7,974 nt of DNA from Prevotellaceae bacterium (GCA_031270565.1 JAISXJ010000088.1:1-7974); one strand, 5' to 3'; numbered from the stretch's first letter, positions 1 to 7,081 are shown. Numbers and translations: made by a program. Notes: generated from the letters alone by a model not told the origin.

Positions 1-20
1 AGATGTGAACAATAACGGGG

Positions 21-28
21 CAAAAGTA
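21..28 (-). promoter_or_regulatory. Possible divergent promoter, -7 element TACTTTTG
   Basis: Read on the minus strand, 28-21 is TACTTTTG, again matching TAnnTTTG. It lies in the left arm of the inverted repeat, so it mirrors the atpD promoter and points out of the window to the left. No -33 TTTG is seen at the right spacing. It would serve a gene lying before position 1, which cannot be seen. Confidence 0.35.
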
Positions 29-186
29 ATACTTTTTTAGTGAATAGAGAATAACGAATAGTGAATAATTTTTTTTTAGAGTTTAGTTATTAGTTATTCG
101 TGTATTTGTGGATAAAAACACTCTTCTAAGAGGACATTAAGGACAACTAAACTCTAAACTCTACTAACTAATAACTAAAAAAGTAT

Positions 187-194
187 TACCTTTG
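187..194 (+). promoter_or_regulatory. Probable atpD promoter, -7 element TACCTTTG
   Basis: TACCTTTG matches the Bacteroidetes -7 consensus TAnnTTTG and sits in the context gtattacctttgcccgc. No TTTG lies 19-21 bases upstream, so the -33 element is weak or missing. Transcription would start near 200, giving a leader of about 130 bases before atpD and then reading atpD-atpC-orf-atpB. Confidence 0.55.
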
Positions 195-209
195 CCCGCG
201 AAAAAAACG

Positions 210-227
210 AAACGGCAAAAGCCGTTT
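210..227 (+). other. Hairpin in the atpD leader
   Basis: The bases aaacggc and gccgttt form a perfect 7-bp stem around an aaaa loop, about 105 bases before the atpD start. No U-run follows, so it is not a good terminator. It could stabilise the 5' end of the mRNA or bind a protein; no known riboswitch or leader family is recognised. Confidence 0.45.
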
Positions 228-332
228 ACGCAATTGTTTAACAAGCAATTATTTTAGTATTATTAAAAAGAAAAGACAAACAGCTCGTCTGTTACAAGGC
301 AGGCGGGTTATTATTACGTAGAAAATTTAGTT

Positions 333-1847
333 ATGCAGCAGAGAGTAGGTCGGGTATCCCAGGTGATAGGTCCCGTTGTTGATGTTTATTTTCAGACGAC
401 CGCCCGAATGGTTGGTTTACCCAGAATTAACGAAGCGCTTGAAATCAAGCGTGCCAATGGCGCATCACTGGTATTGGAAGTTAAGCAGCATATCGGTGAA
501 GACACAGTGCGCACCGTTGCTATGGACAGCACCGACGGTTTGCGTCGCGGCGTGGAGGTGGTAACGCTGGGAGCTTCTATAAAAATGCCTGTCGGCAATC
601 AGGTGAAAGGACGTTTAATGAACGTGGTAGGCAACGCTATCGACGGCATGACTTCGCTTGATAAAACCGACGGCATATCCATTCACCGCGAGCCGCCCAA
701 GTTTGGCGAACTGTTATCGTCGCGCACGGTGCTGTTTACCGGTATAAAAGTGGTTGACCTTTTGGCGCCCTACGCCAAAGGCGGTAAAGTGGGCTTGTTC
801 GGCGGCGCCGGTGTTGGCAAAACCGTATTGATTATGGAATTAATCAACAATATTGCCAAGAAACATAATGGTTATTCTGTCTTTGCAGGTGTCGGAGAAC
901 GGACACGCGAAGGAAACGACCTGTTGCGTGAAATGATTGATTCGGACGTTATCCGTTACGGAGAGGCATTTAAAAAAGGGATGGAGAAAGGTCACTGGGA
1001 TCTCTCGACGATAGACTATAATGAGGTGGAGAAGTCCCAGATTTCTCTTGTCTTCGGACAGATGAACGAACCGCCCGGAGCGCGTGCCGACGTGGCATTA
1101 TCGGGGTTGACCATTGCCGAATCTTTCCGTGATGCGCAGACCGACGGTCCGAAGGATATTCTTTTTTTCATTGATAATATTTTCCGTTTCACACAGGCAG
1201 GCTCCGAAGTGTCGGCGCTACTGGGACGTATGCCGTCGGCTGTGGGTTATCAGCCAACGCTGGCTTCGGAAATGGGCACGATGCAGGAACGTATCACATC
1301 CACCAGAAACGGCTCTATCACCTCTGTTCAGGCAGTGTATGTACCCGCCGACGACTTGACAGACCCCGCGCCGGCTACCACTTTCTCCCACTTAGACGCC
1401 ACAACGGTATTAAGCCGTAAAATTACGGAACTGGGCATCTATCCTGCCGTTGACCCTCTGGCTTCCACCTCGCGAAGCCTTGACCCAAACATTGTCGGAC
1501 AGGAACATTATGACGTGGCGCTGCAAGTGCAGCAGATTCTGCAACGCTACAAAGAGTTGCAGGATATTATCTCCATTCTTGGTATGGAGGAACTCTCGGA
1601 CGAGGACAAAGAAGTAGTAGCGCGTGCACGTCGCGTGCAACGTTTCCTCTCGCAACCGTTCAGTGTGGCGGAGCAGTTCACCGGCGTCAAGGGCGAAATA
1701 GTTTCGATTGAAGATACCATTCGCGGCTTCAAGATGATTCTTGCAGGTGAAGTTGACCATTTGCCCGAGCAGGCATTCCTCAACGTCGGCACGATAGAGC
1801 AGGCAATTGAAAAGGGAAATAAAATATTATCGCAAATCGAAGCCTGA
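333..1847 (+). CDS. atpD: F-type ATP synthase subunit beta
   Basis: This is the catalytic beta subunit of F1, which makes or hydrolyses ATP at the cytoplasmic face of the membrane complex. The 504-residue protein has the N-terminal barrel (about 1-85), then the nucleotide-binding domain with P-loop GGAGVGKT at 157-164, the catalytic Glu in GERTREGND (Glu189), ALSGLTIAE at 255-263, Walker B with DILFFIDN at 275-282, and the family signature PAVDPLASTS at 371-380. The catch loop usually read as DELSEED is EELSDED at 419-425. Residues about 201-235 (ending before KSQISLVFGQMNEPPG) carry the additional segment typical of Bacteroidetes beta subunits and explain the length over the usual ~460-480. 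ATG 333 is the natural start: the protein begins directly with the conserved VGRVSQVIGPVVDV stretch. It is first in the operon, 6 bases before atpC. Confidence 0.98.
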   Translation: MQQRVGRVSQVIGPVVDVYFQTTARMVGLPRINEALEIKRANGASLVLEVKQHIGEDTVRTVAMDSTDGLRRGVEVVTLGASIKMPVGNQVKGRLMNVVGNAIDGMTSLDKTDGISIHREPPKFGELLSSRTVLFTGIKVVDLLAPYAKGGKVGLFGGAGVGKTVLIMELINNIAKKHNGYSVFAGVGERTREGNDLLREMIDSDVIRYGEAFKKGMEKGHWDLSTIDYNEVEKSQISLVFGQMNEPPGARADVALSGLTIAESFRDAQTDGPKDILFFIDNIFRFTQAGSEVSALLGRMPSAVGYQPTLASEMGTMQERITSTRNGSITSVQAVYVPADDLTDPAPATTFSHLDATTVLSRKITELGIYPAVDPLASTSRSLDPNIVGQEHYDVALQVQQILQRYKELQDIISILGMEELSDEDKEVVARARRVQRFLSQPFSVAEQFTGVKGEIVSIEDTIRGFKMILAGEVDHLPEQAFLNVGTIEQAIEKGNKILSQIEA

Positions 1848-1853
1848 CCTGCT

Positions 1854-2105
1854 ATGAGCAAAACAACGCTGCAACTTAATATCATCTCGGCGGAACGAAG
1901 CCTTTTTTCGGGGAACGTTTCATCGGTAGTGTTTCCCGGTGTATCGGGCAGTTTTGGGGTTTATCCGGAACATGCTCCGCTTATTTCTCCACTCAAAGAG
2001 GGAGACATTGTTTACACCATTGACAACAAAGAACACAGACAGCCTGTCAGTCGTGGGGTGGTTGAAGTGGTTAACGGCGAGATAACGGCTTGCGTAGAAT
2101 GTTAG
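1854..2105 (+). CDS. atpC: F-type ATP synthase subunit epsilon, short form
   Basis: This is the epsilon subunit of the F1 central stalk, which couples rotor and catalytic head. The 83 residues make up only the N-terminal beta-sandwich: LQLNIISAERSLFSG at the start, then SGSFGVYPEHAPLISPL at about 31-47 matching the conserved GxxGilpgHaPl pattern, and SRGVVEVVNGEITACVE near the end. The C-terminal two-helix domain, which in many bacteria inhibits ATP hydrolysis, is absent, as is common in Bacteroidetes. It is therefore not a truncation. It starts 6 bases after atpD and ends 4 bases before the next gene, so translation is probably coupled. Confidence 0.95.
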   Translation: MSKTTLQLNIISAERSLFSGNVSSVVFPGVSGSFGVYPEHAPLISPLKEGDIVYTIDNKEHRQPVSRGVVEVVNGEITACVEC

Positions 2106-2109
2106 AACT

Positions 2110-2496
2110 ATGTGGCGAAATCCTGTTTTCAGTCTTCTGGTTTTCGGCGTCATCGGTTGTTCTGCAATCGGCTGGACGCTTGCAGAGTGGCTGCCGGCTT
2201 TTTATCACAAATCATTTCCAATAATTTCTTTGGTACTGCTGACAGGCGAAACGGCTGTTGTGGCATTTGTACAAAAGGCGGTAAGACGTTTGGACGGGAA
2301 AAAGGCAGCGCTGCTCTACCTCTCCATAATGGTTGTAAAAATGCTGCTTGTACTTTTTGTAACAGCGTTTTATGCTTTGGTGATTAAGGAAAATACACGG
2401 GCGTTTGCCATGAGTCTGATATTAGTCTTTATGCTGTTTTTGGCGTTGGAGGCGTGGGCGTGCGTCAGAATAGAAAAGAACTTGAAGAATAAATAA
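2110..2496 (+). CDS. Small four-helix membrane protein of the ATP synthase operon (AtpI-like position)
   Basis: The 128-residue protein is very hydrophobic, with four likely membrane helices at about 7-24, 38-56, 67-92 and 97-117, and a basic C-terminus (RIEKNLKNK). A lysine (Lys77) lies within helix 3 and a Glu (Glu47) within helix 2; charged residues inside membrane helices hint at an ion or subunit contact. Bacteroidetes ATP synthase operons usually have a poorly conserved membrane protein between atpC and atpB, often called hypothetical or AtpI-like. AtpI proteins elsewhere assist c-ring assembly or Mg2+ supply, but I infer that role here from position and topology only. Spacing is 4 bases after atpC and 2 before atpB. 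I do not recognise a specific family motif. Confidence 0.85.
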   Translation: MWRNPVFSLLVFGVIGCSAIGWTLAEWLPAFYHKSFPIISLVLLTGETAVVAFVQKAVRRLDGKKAALLYLSIMVVKMLLVLFVTAFYALVIKENTRAFAMSLILVFMLFLALEAWACVRIEKNLKNK

Positions 2497-2498
2497 CC

Positions 2499-3578
2499 AT
2501 GTGTCGTTTTAAATACAATCTTTTATTGTCTGTGTTGCTGTTTGCTGCGGGAGCGATGCCCCTGCACGCTGAAGAGACACACGAAAAGTCCTCTGAATTG
2601 AATGTAAAAGAGTTGATTCTGGATCATTTAGCCGACTCATACGAGTGGCATATCACAACTGTCGGGGAGAAACATATCTCTCTGCCGCTTCCGGTGATTC
2701 TCAAGGGAGAAGAGGGCTTTGAGCTATTCCTTTCCTCGAAATTTCATCACGGACACGATGCCTACAAAGGTTATTACATTGCATCCGAAGGAAAGTACAA
2801 GGGGAAAATTGTCAAAAACGACGCCAATGGCAATCCCTTGCGTCCGCTTGACCTGTCCATCACCAAAAATGCGTGCAGTCTGTTGCTTGCTTCCCTGATA
2901 CTGACATTAATCATAATGCTTGTAACACGTTTCTACCGGCGACAGAAACCCGGCGAGTACGTTGCGCCAAAGGGATTTGTCGGCTTTATGGAAATGTTTA
3001 TTATGAATATCCATGACGACATCATTAAGCCGAGCGTCGGCAAGAACTACGCAAAATTTGCGCCCTACCTGCTGACGGTATTCTTTTTTATATTCACGAA
3101 TAATGTCTTGGGACTTGTGCCGGTTTTCCCCGGCGGAGCGAATGTAACGGGCAATATTGCCGTTACGCTGGTTTTGGCGCTCTTTACATTTGTGATAGTG
3201 AATGTTTTCGGCACAAAAGAATATTGGCGCGAAATTTTCTGGCCTGACGTGCCGACATGGCTCAAAGTCCCTATTCCGATTATGCCGGCAATTGAATTTG
3301 TAGGCATCCTGACAAAGCCTTTTGCGTTAATGATACGTCTTTTTGCCAACATTCTGGCAGGACATTCCATTGTTCTGGGGCTGACCTGTCTGATTTTCGT
3401 TACCGCCTCAATGGCGCCCGCCATCAACCATTCCATGACTGTTGTATCGGTACTTTTAGGGGTATTTATCAGTCTGGTAGAAGTACTGGTTGCCTACATA
3501 CAGGCGTATGTATTTACGATGCTGTCGGCAATATTTATCGGACTGGCGCAAGCAGAACCGCATCACGCAAAACATTAA
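2499..3578 (+). CDS. atpB: F-type ATP synthase subunit a
   Basis: This is the membrane stator subunit a of Fo, forming the two proton half-channels beside the c ring. The 359-residue protein starts with a likely signal peptide (hydrophobic 7-22, possible cleavage after Ala24), then about 100 extracytoplasmic residues including HHGHDAYKGYY at 83-93, then membrane helices from about 125. Key residues are present: the essential Arg280 in ALMIRLFANILAGH, His289 after AG, Glu328 in SLVEVL, and Gln335 in AYIQAYVFT. His289 and Glu328 occupy the places of E. coli Glu219 and His245, the known swapped pair. The N-terminal extension is normal for Bacteroidetes and makes it longer than the E. coli protein (~270). 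It is the last + gene: atpE does not follow, and the stop is 3 bases from the end of a convergent gene. Confidence 0.97.
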   Translation: MCRFKYNLLLSVLLFAAGAMPLHAEETHEKSSELNVKELILDHLADSYEWHITTVGEKHISLPLPVILKGEEGFELFLSSKFHHGHDAYKGYYIASEGKYKGKIVKNDANGNPLRPLDLSITKNACSLLLASLILTLIIMLVTRFYRRQKPGEYVAPKGFVGFMEMFIMNIHDDIIKPSVGKNYAKFAPYLLTVFFFIFTNNVLGLVPVFPGGANVTGNIAVTLVLALFTFVIVNVFGTKEYWREIFWPDVPTWLKVPIPIMPAIEFVGILTKPFALMIRLFANILAGHSIVLGLTCLIFVTASMAPAINHSMTVVSVLLGVFISLVEVLVAYIQAYVFTMLSAIFIGLAQAEPHHAKH

Positions 3579-3581
3579 CGG

Positions 3582-5036
3582 CTACAGAAAACGGATTAAA
3601 TCGGCGCTGTGCATGCTTTCTTCGCCCAGTTGTTTTGCCGCTTTATCACCGGCAACGCCGTGCTGATAAACGCCGATAAGAGCGGCATCTTCGGAGGAAT
3701 AGCCTCGCGCTAAAAGTCCGGTGAGTAATCCTGTTAAAACATCTCCAGACCCGCCTTTTGCCATGCCTGCGTTGCCGGTGGCATTAAACCAGCAACGACC
3801 ATCGGGCATACAGACCATTGTATGAGCGCCTTTATTCACAATAACCGACCGAAGCTGTTTTGCCAAATCCCGTATCATCGTAATTTTCTGTTCTTCGTTC
3901 TCCCAGTTGCCAATCAGCTGTCGCAACTCTCCCACGTGGGGCGTAAGAATTGACCCGGGCGGAATTAAATGTTGCGCAGATTTATTTTGTGCCAACAGTT
4001 TGAGTGCATCGGCATCGAGTGCCATCGGGCATTTTGCAACCGCAAGCAGCTGTTTCAATGCTTTTAAGGTTTTTGCTTCCTGTCCCAGTCCGCATCCTAT
4101 GCCGATGGCGGCGTAACGTTCAAGTTGGCGAGGCAATTCAGAAAAGGCATCTTCGTTATCTATACTCAGCAATGCTGACGGGCAGCGCATAGAGGCAGCC
4201 ATTCTCTCCGATGCCGGAATATGCAATGTTACCAGCCCGCATCCCGACCGCAAAGCTCCCTCCGCAGCCAGCAATGCCGCACCAATCATACCCTGTGAAC
4301 CGCCAATCACCAGCGCGTGTCCATAAGTGTTTTTATGGGCGAAAGTCTGACGCGGCGTAACACGGGACAGTATTTCTGCTTCATCCGTATAAAAATAGGT
4401 TGTCGGCGTTTGCTCCAGATAACATGGATGTAACCCTATTGGAAGAATCTCCAGTTTTCCGCAACAGTCGCCATAATCGGGCAATAGTTCTCCAAGTTTG
4501 GGAAATTGAATACACAGGGTTGTTTGAGCATGTACAATCGTTTTTCCGCATTCATTAAAATCGCATGCCAAACCTGATGGAAGGTCAATGGCAATAATCC
4601 TGTTTGGCAGTGCATTGATTGCCTCTACCACCGAAGCAGCTTTTGCACGTAATGTCCCTCGCAATCCGGAGCCAAACAGAGCGTCAATCACCACAGCATT
4701 GGGAGGCACATCAAGCGTATTTACCTGCTCTACGGCAACGGGCAACGCTTTGAGATTGGTGTGGCATGCCTTGCTCAATTCCTCTCTGCCCAGCGCCATC
4801 CACACTCGACAACGGTAGCCGACACCGGACAGCAGTCGCGCCATAGCCAGTCCGTCGCCGCCGTTATCTCCTTTTCCAACCACAAAAAAAATCGGAATGT
4901 TTGCCCTGTAATGCCTCATCACCCATTCCGAAAGGACAAGAGCAGCCCGTTCCATCAATGCAAGAGGTGCAACGGGTTCATGAGCTATCGTATAAAGGTC
5001 AGCCTGACGGATTTGGTCTGAGGTGAACAGTTTCAT
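3582..5036 (-). CDS. nnrD: Bifunctional NAD(P)HX epimerase / ADP-dependent NAD(P)HX dehydratase (NnrE-NnrD fusion)
   Basis: The protein repairs hydrated NADH and NADPH: the N-terminal domain interconverts the R and S hydrates and the C-terminal kinase-like domain dehydrates the S form using ADP. From ATG 5036 it is 484 residues, usual for the fusion. The epimerase half (about 1-210) shows GKGDNGGDG at 54-62, VIDALFGSGLRG at 116-127 and DLPSGL at 151-156. The dehydratase half (about 222-484) shows HKNTYGHALVIGGSQG at 234-249, GCGLG at 314-318, DADAL at 341-345, LTPHVGE at 364-370 and NATGNAGMAKGGSGDVLTG at 418-436, including the expected active-site Asp432. The frame stays open upstream to 5213, but ATG 5036 is preferred because the family begins there and it forms an ATGA overlap with the stop of the upstream gene. 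The extra 59 residues are low-complexity and unlike the family. Confidence 0.95.
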   Translation of the reverse strand: MKLFTSDQIRQADLYTIAHEPVAPLALMERAALVLSEWVMRHYRANIPIFFVVGKGDNGGDGLAMARLLSGVGYRCRVWMALGREELSKACHTNLKALPVAVEQVNTLDVPPNAVVIDALFGSGLRGTLRAKAASVVEAINALPNRIIAIDLPSGLACDFNECGKTIVHAQTTLCIQFPKLGELLPDYGDCCGKLEILPIGLHPCYLEQTPTTYFYTDEAEILSRVTPRQTFAHKNTYGHALVIGGSQGMIGAALLAAEGALRSGCGLVTLHIPASERMAASMRCPSALLSIDNEDAFSELPRQLERYAAIGIGCGLGQEAKTLKALKQLLAVAKCPMALDADALKLLAQNKSAQHLIPPGSILTPHVGELRQLIGNWENEEQKITMIRDLAKQLRSVIVNKGAHTMVCMPDGRCWFNATGNAGMAKGGSGDVLTGLLTGLLARGYSSEDAALIGVYQHGVAGDKAAKQLGEESMHSADLIRFL

Positions 5037-5818
5037 AATAAAAGAGATTGACGTTTTCTGTTGCGTTGCTTTATCACAACTAATTTGATGCTGTTTTTTG
5101 CTGTCTGACTTAACAGTTCCACCATCCACGAAAACGGATTGTCTGTCCACCGCTGGGGGTGGGTGGTTATCATAATTTTGTCCGGCAGAGTGTTTTTTTC
5201 CAGCGCCTCGCAAATTTGGCGGGAAGTATGAAATCGCAAAGTAAAGGATGAACTCACCTTATCGCGCCACCTGAATCGTTCGCCGTCCCAACAACGACCG
5301 GTGTCGGTTAAATACAGGACTTTGTTGAAATCAATGTCAAGATACGGCTCGCCGATAATTCCAAAATCGCGATAATTATAGCTTTGCCACAAGTCGCGGT
5401 TATCATATTTACTAAGAAAACTGCCGTGCATACAAATGGTTTTAACGGGGTAATAGCGGCGTAAACAGGTCAGTTGCTTTTCAAAATGTGCAATAGCTTT
5501 GGCTTTGTCCCCTTTGAAGAGGGCTAAATCTTCGTAATGGTAGCCAATTTCGTGCTTCAAGTCTGCTATCTGTTTAATGATATGAGGTTTATTACTCTGT
5601 GGAACAACCCGAAAATAATAACTCGCAGGAATACCCAGATGATACTCTATTTCTGCCGTTTCCAAAGAGCTTTTTGCTTTTAAGTCAACATCGTGGCGCA
5701 GAATGACACATTTCTCTGCTGCCGAACCTTCGCAAAATTGCTGGAAAGTAGCAAATCCATAATGTGCCCGTTGAAAAGCAATAAGGAGGTTTCGGTAGGT
5801 AGCGAGAGTAAAGTCCAT
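5033..5818 (-). CDS. NodB-like (CE4-type) polysaccharide deacetylase-like protein
   Basis: The 261-residue protein has no signal peptide, so it should be cytoplasmic. The pattern matches a divergent NodB-homology fold: ILRHDVD at 39-45 in place of the classical TFDDG metal motif, EIGYHYEDL at 90-98 with a single His94 where the HxxxH motif normally lies, MHGSFLSKYDN at 130-140, TDTGRCW at 171-177, and THPQRW at 219-224 as the likely late catalytic His. This resembles the uncharacterised branch that includes WbmS-like proteins of surface-polysaccharide loci. Its place after a UDP-GlcNAc 2-epimerase-type gene fits a role on a sugar nucleotide or glycan intermediate, but the substrate is unknown. 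It lies 60 bases after the epimerase gene without a visible promoter of its own, and its stop overlaps the nnr start by 4 bases. Confidence 0.75.
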   Translation of the reverse strand: MDFTLATYRNLLIAFQRAHYGFATFQQFCEGSAAEKCVILRHDVDLKAKSSLETAEIEYHLGIPASYYFRVVPQSNKPHIIKQIADLKHEIGYHYEDLALFKGDKAKAIAHFEKQLTCLRRYYPVKTICMHGSFLSKYDNRDLWQSYNYRDFGIIGEPYLDIDFNKVLYLTDTGRCWDGERFRWRDKVSSSFTLRFHTSRQICEALEKNTLPDKIMITTHPQRWTDNPFSWMVELLSQTAKNSIKLVVIKQRNRKRQSLLL

Positions 5819-5878
5819 TTGGTTTAAAGATTATGTTTGTTACCCATTGTTAGCATGATTGATTTTCTGGAATACCGG

Positions 5879-7024
5879 TCAAGAAAATGTTTCTGTTATT
5901 TTATGCAACATTGTTTCTGCCGCATGACCGTTGCCAAACACAGGTGGAAAACGCAGGTCTTTTTCATAAAGGGCGTTGAAAGATGATATGATTTGTTCCC
6001 TGTCGGCATTGGCAATTAAACCTGTTTTCTGCTCTAAAAGCTCAGTCCATTCGGTTTCTGGACGCAGAATGACGCACGGTTTTTTGAAGAAGTATGCCTC
6101 TTTCTGCAATCCTCCCGAATCGGTCATAATTAACTGCGCATTTTTTTCCAGAACAATCATCTCGAAAAATGAAACAGGCGGAATAAACTGTATATCTTTA
6201 TTGTGCAATAATTGATTATACAGGTCGGCAGAGAGATTTTGCGGCAACAATTTTTTTGTACGGGGATGCAGCGGAACGATAATTTTGATACCTCTCTGCG
6301 CTGATATTTCCATAAAAGCCGCGAATATTGCCGACAGTCTTTCCGGATTATCCGTATTGTTGTCGCGATGAATGGTTGCCAGCACAAATTTTTTATCCTG
6401 TAAATTCAGCTGTTCCAGAATGGCGGTTTTCTGTTCGGCGAGGGTGGCAAAATGAAGCGAATTGTCGTACATAATGTCACCTGCATTAAAGATTTGTCTC
6501 GCTTTTCCGTGCGCGAAAGAAAAATTGTTTGTGAAAAATCCCTCTCTTTCGAGATTTTTAATGGCTGTTTCTGTCGGCGCAAATAGAATTGTTGACAGTT
6601 GGTCGCACACAATACGGTTTATCTCTTCCGGCATTGCCATATTGAATGAACGCAACCCCGCCTCGATATGAACAACCGGCACATGAATTTTGGCTGCTGC
6701 TATAGCGCCCGCCAAAGTGGAATTAGTATCGCCAAAAAGGACTGTTGCATCGGGTTTTTCATCCAGTAGAATCTGTTCAATACCTGCTATCATTTTTGCC
6801 GTTTGCTCGCCATGCCTGCCGGAGCCGATATGCAGGTTAAAATCGGGAGTGGGTATTCCCATTTCACAAAAAAATACGTTGGACATATTATCATCGTAAT
6901 GCTGTCCCGTGTGCAAAATCTTTTCTTCGATGCTGTCTGCAAAACTGGTTTTTATTGCCCTTGATAACGCAGCAGCCTTGATAATCTGCGGACGAGCGCC
7001 TATGACGGTAAGGAGTTTAAGCAT
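5879..7024 (-). CDS. wecB: Non-hydrolysing UDP-N-acetylglucosamine 2-epimerase family (WecB/WbpI-type)
   Basis: The enzyme inverts C2 of a UDP-N-acetylated sugar, most simply UDP-GlcNAc to UDP-ManNAc, supplying surface polysaccharides in the cytoplasm. The 381 residues are full length for the GT-B-like fold. Motifs in order: GARPQIIKAA at 9-18, HTGQHYD at 38-44, GDTNSTLAGA at 98-107, HIEAGLRS at 119-126, PEEINR at 132-137, TIHR at 217-220, PLHPRTK at 251-257, TDSGGLQKEA at 301-310 and RPETEWTE at 321-328. The GARPQ and TEW variants (rather than GTRPE and TERPE) are closer to the WbpI-like branch, which acts on UDP-2,3-diacetamido sugars, so the exact substrate is uncertain. It is the first gene of a three-gene minus-strand operon, with a promoter at 7082-7113. 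No Shine-Dalgarno site is visible before the ATG. Confidence 0.93.
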   Translation of the reverse strand: MLKLLTVIGARPQIIKAAALSRAIKTSFADSIEEKILHTGQHYDDNMSNVFFCEMGIPTPDFNLHIGSGRHGEQTAKMIAGIEQILLDEKPDATVLFGDTNSTLAGAIAAAKIHVPVVHIEAGLRSFNMAMPEEINRIVCDQLSTILFAPTETAIKNLEREGFFTNNFSFAHGKARQIFNAGDIMYDNSLHFATLAEQKTAILEQLNLQDKKFVLATIHRDNNTDNPERLSAIFAAFMEISAQRGIKIIVPLHPRTKKLLPQNLSADLYNQLLHNKDIQFIPPVSFFEMIVLEKNAQLIMTDSGGLQKEAYFFKKPCVILRPETEWTELLEQKTGLIANADREQIISSFNALYEKDLRFPPVFGNGHAAETMLHKITETFS

Positions 7025-7081
7025 ATTCTAATAGTCAATATTTATTTTCTTTTCCAAAATGTTTTTGCCGTACTGCAACGA

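Larger units (their letters stand above)
17..198. repeat. Inverted-repeat element with 25-bp ends (MITE-like or intergenic palindrome)
   Basis: The arm at 17-41 is the reverse complement of 174-198 with 23 of 25 positions matching; both contain gtattac followed by cttttg or ctttg on their outward strands. Inside, 77-88 (tagagtttagtt) is the exact inverse of 145-156, and 84-95 is the exact inverse of 166-177, so much of the element could fold on itself. No transposase is present and I could not identify a target-site duplication. It may be a small non-autonomous element or two outward promoters that evolved or duplicated together. The repeat structure is seen directly; its nature is inferred. 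Confidence 0.6.
1..332. other. Non-coding AT-rich region upstream of atpD
   Basis: No credible gene is visible in these 332 bases. The left half (about 17-198) is an inverted-repeat element described separately, with short direct repeats inside it: a heptamer agttatt twice at 85-98, a heptamer aaactct twice at 149-162, and several gaata copies at 42-67. From about 200 to 332 the sequence is probably the atpD leader: an A-run, a 7-bp hairpin at 210-227, then AT-rich sequence. No ribosome binding site of the Shine-Dalgarno type precedes the atpD ATG, which is normal for Bacteroidetes. Confidence 0.7.

Noticed and set aside
42..177. CRISPR-like or long tandem array
   Set aside because: The repeats are only 5-7 bases long and two to four copies, without spacers of uniform size.
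17..198. Phase-variable invertible promoter
   Set aside because: The promoter motifs lie in the repeat arms and face outward on both sides, so inversion of the segment would not change which gene is switched on; no invertase is in the window.
200..332. Riboswitch in the atpD leader
   Set aside because: Only one short hairpin is visible; no conserved aptamer pattern or expression platform can be recognised.
1410..1885. Minus-strand reading frames opposite atpD (1410-1760 and 1547-1885)
   Set aside because: They are antisense to strongly conserved atpD codons and have no recognisable domains.
5037..5213. N-terminal extension of the NAD(P)HX repair enzyme to an upstream ATG at 5213
   Set aside because: The added 59 residues are unlike the family, overlap the preceding gene heavily, and ATG 5036 gives the normal length and an ATGA overlap.
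5819..5878. Separate promoter for the deacetylase-like gene
   Set aside because: No minus-strand TAnnTTTG box (CAAAnnTA on the + strand) occurs in the 60-base gap.
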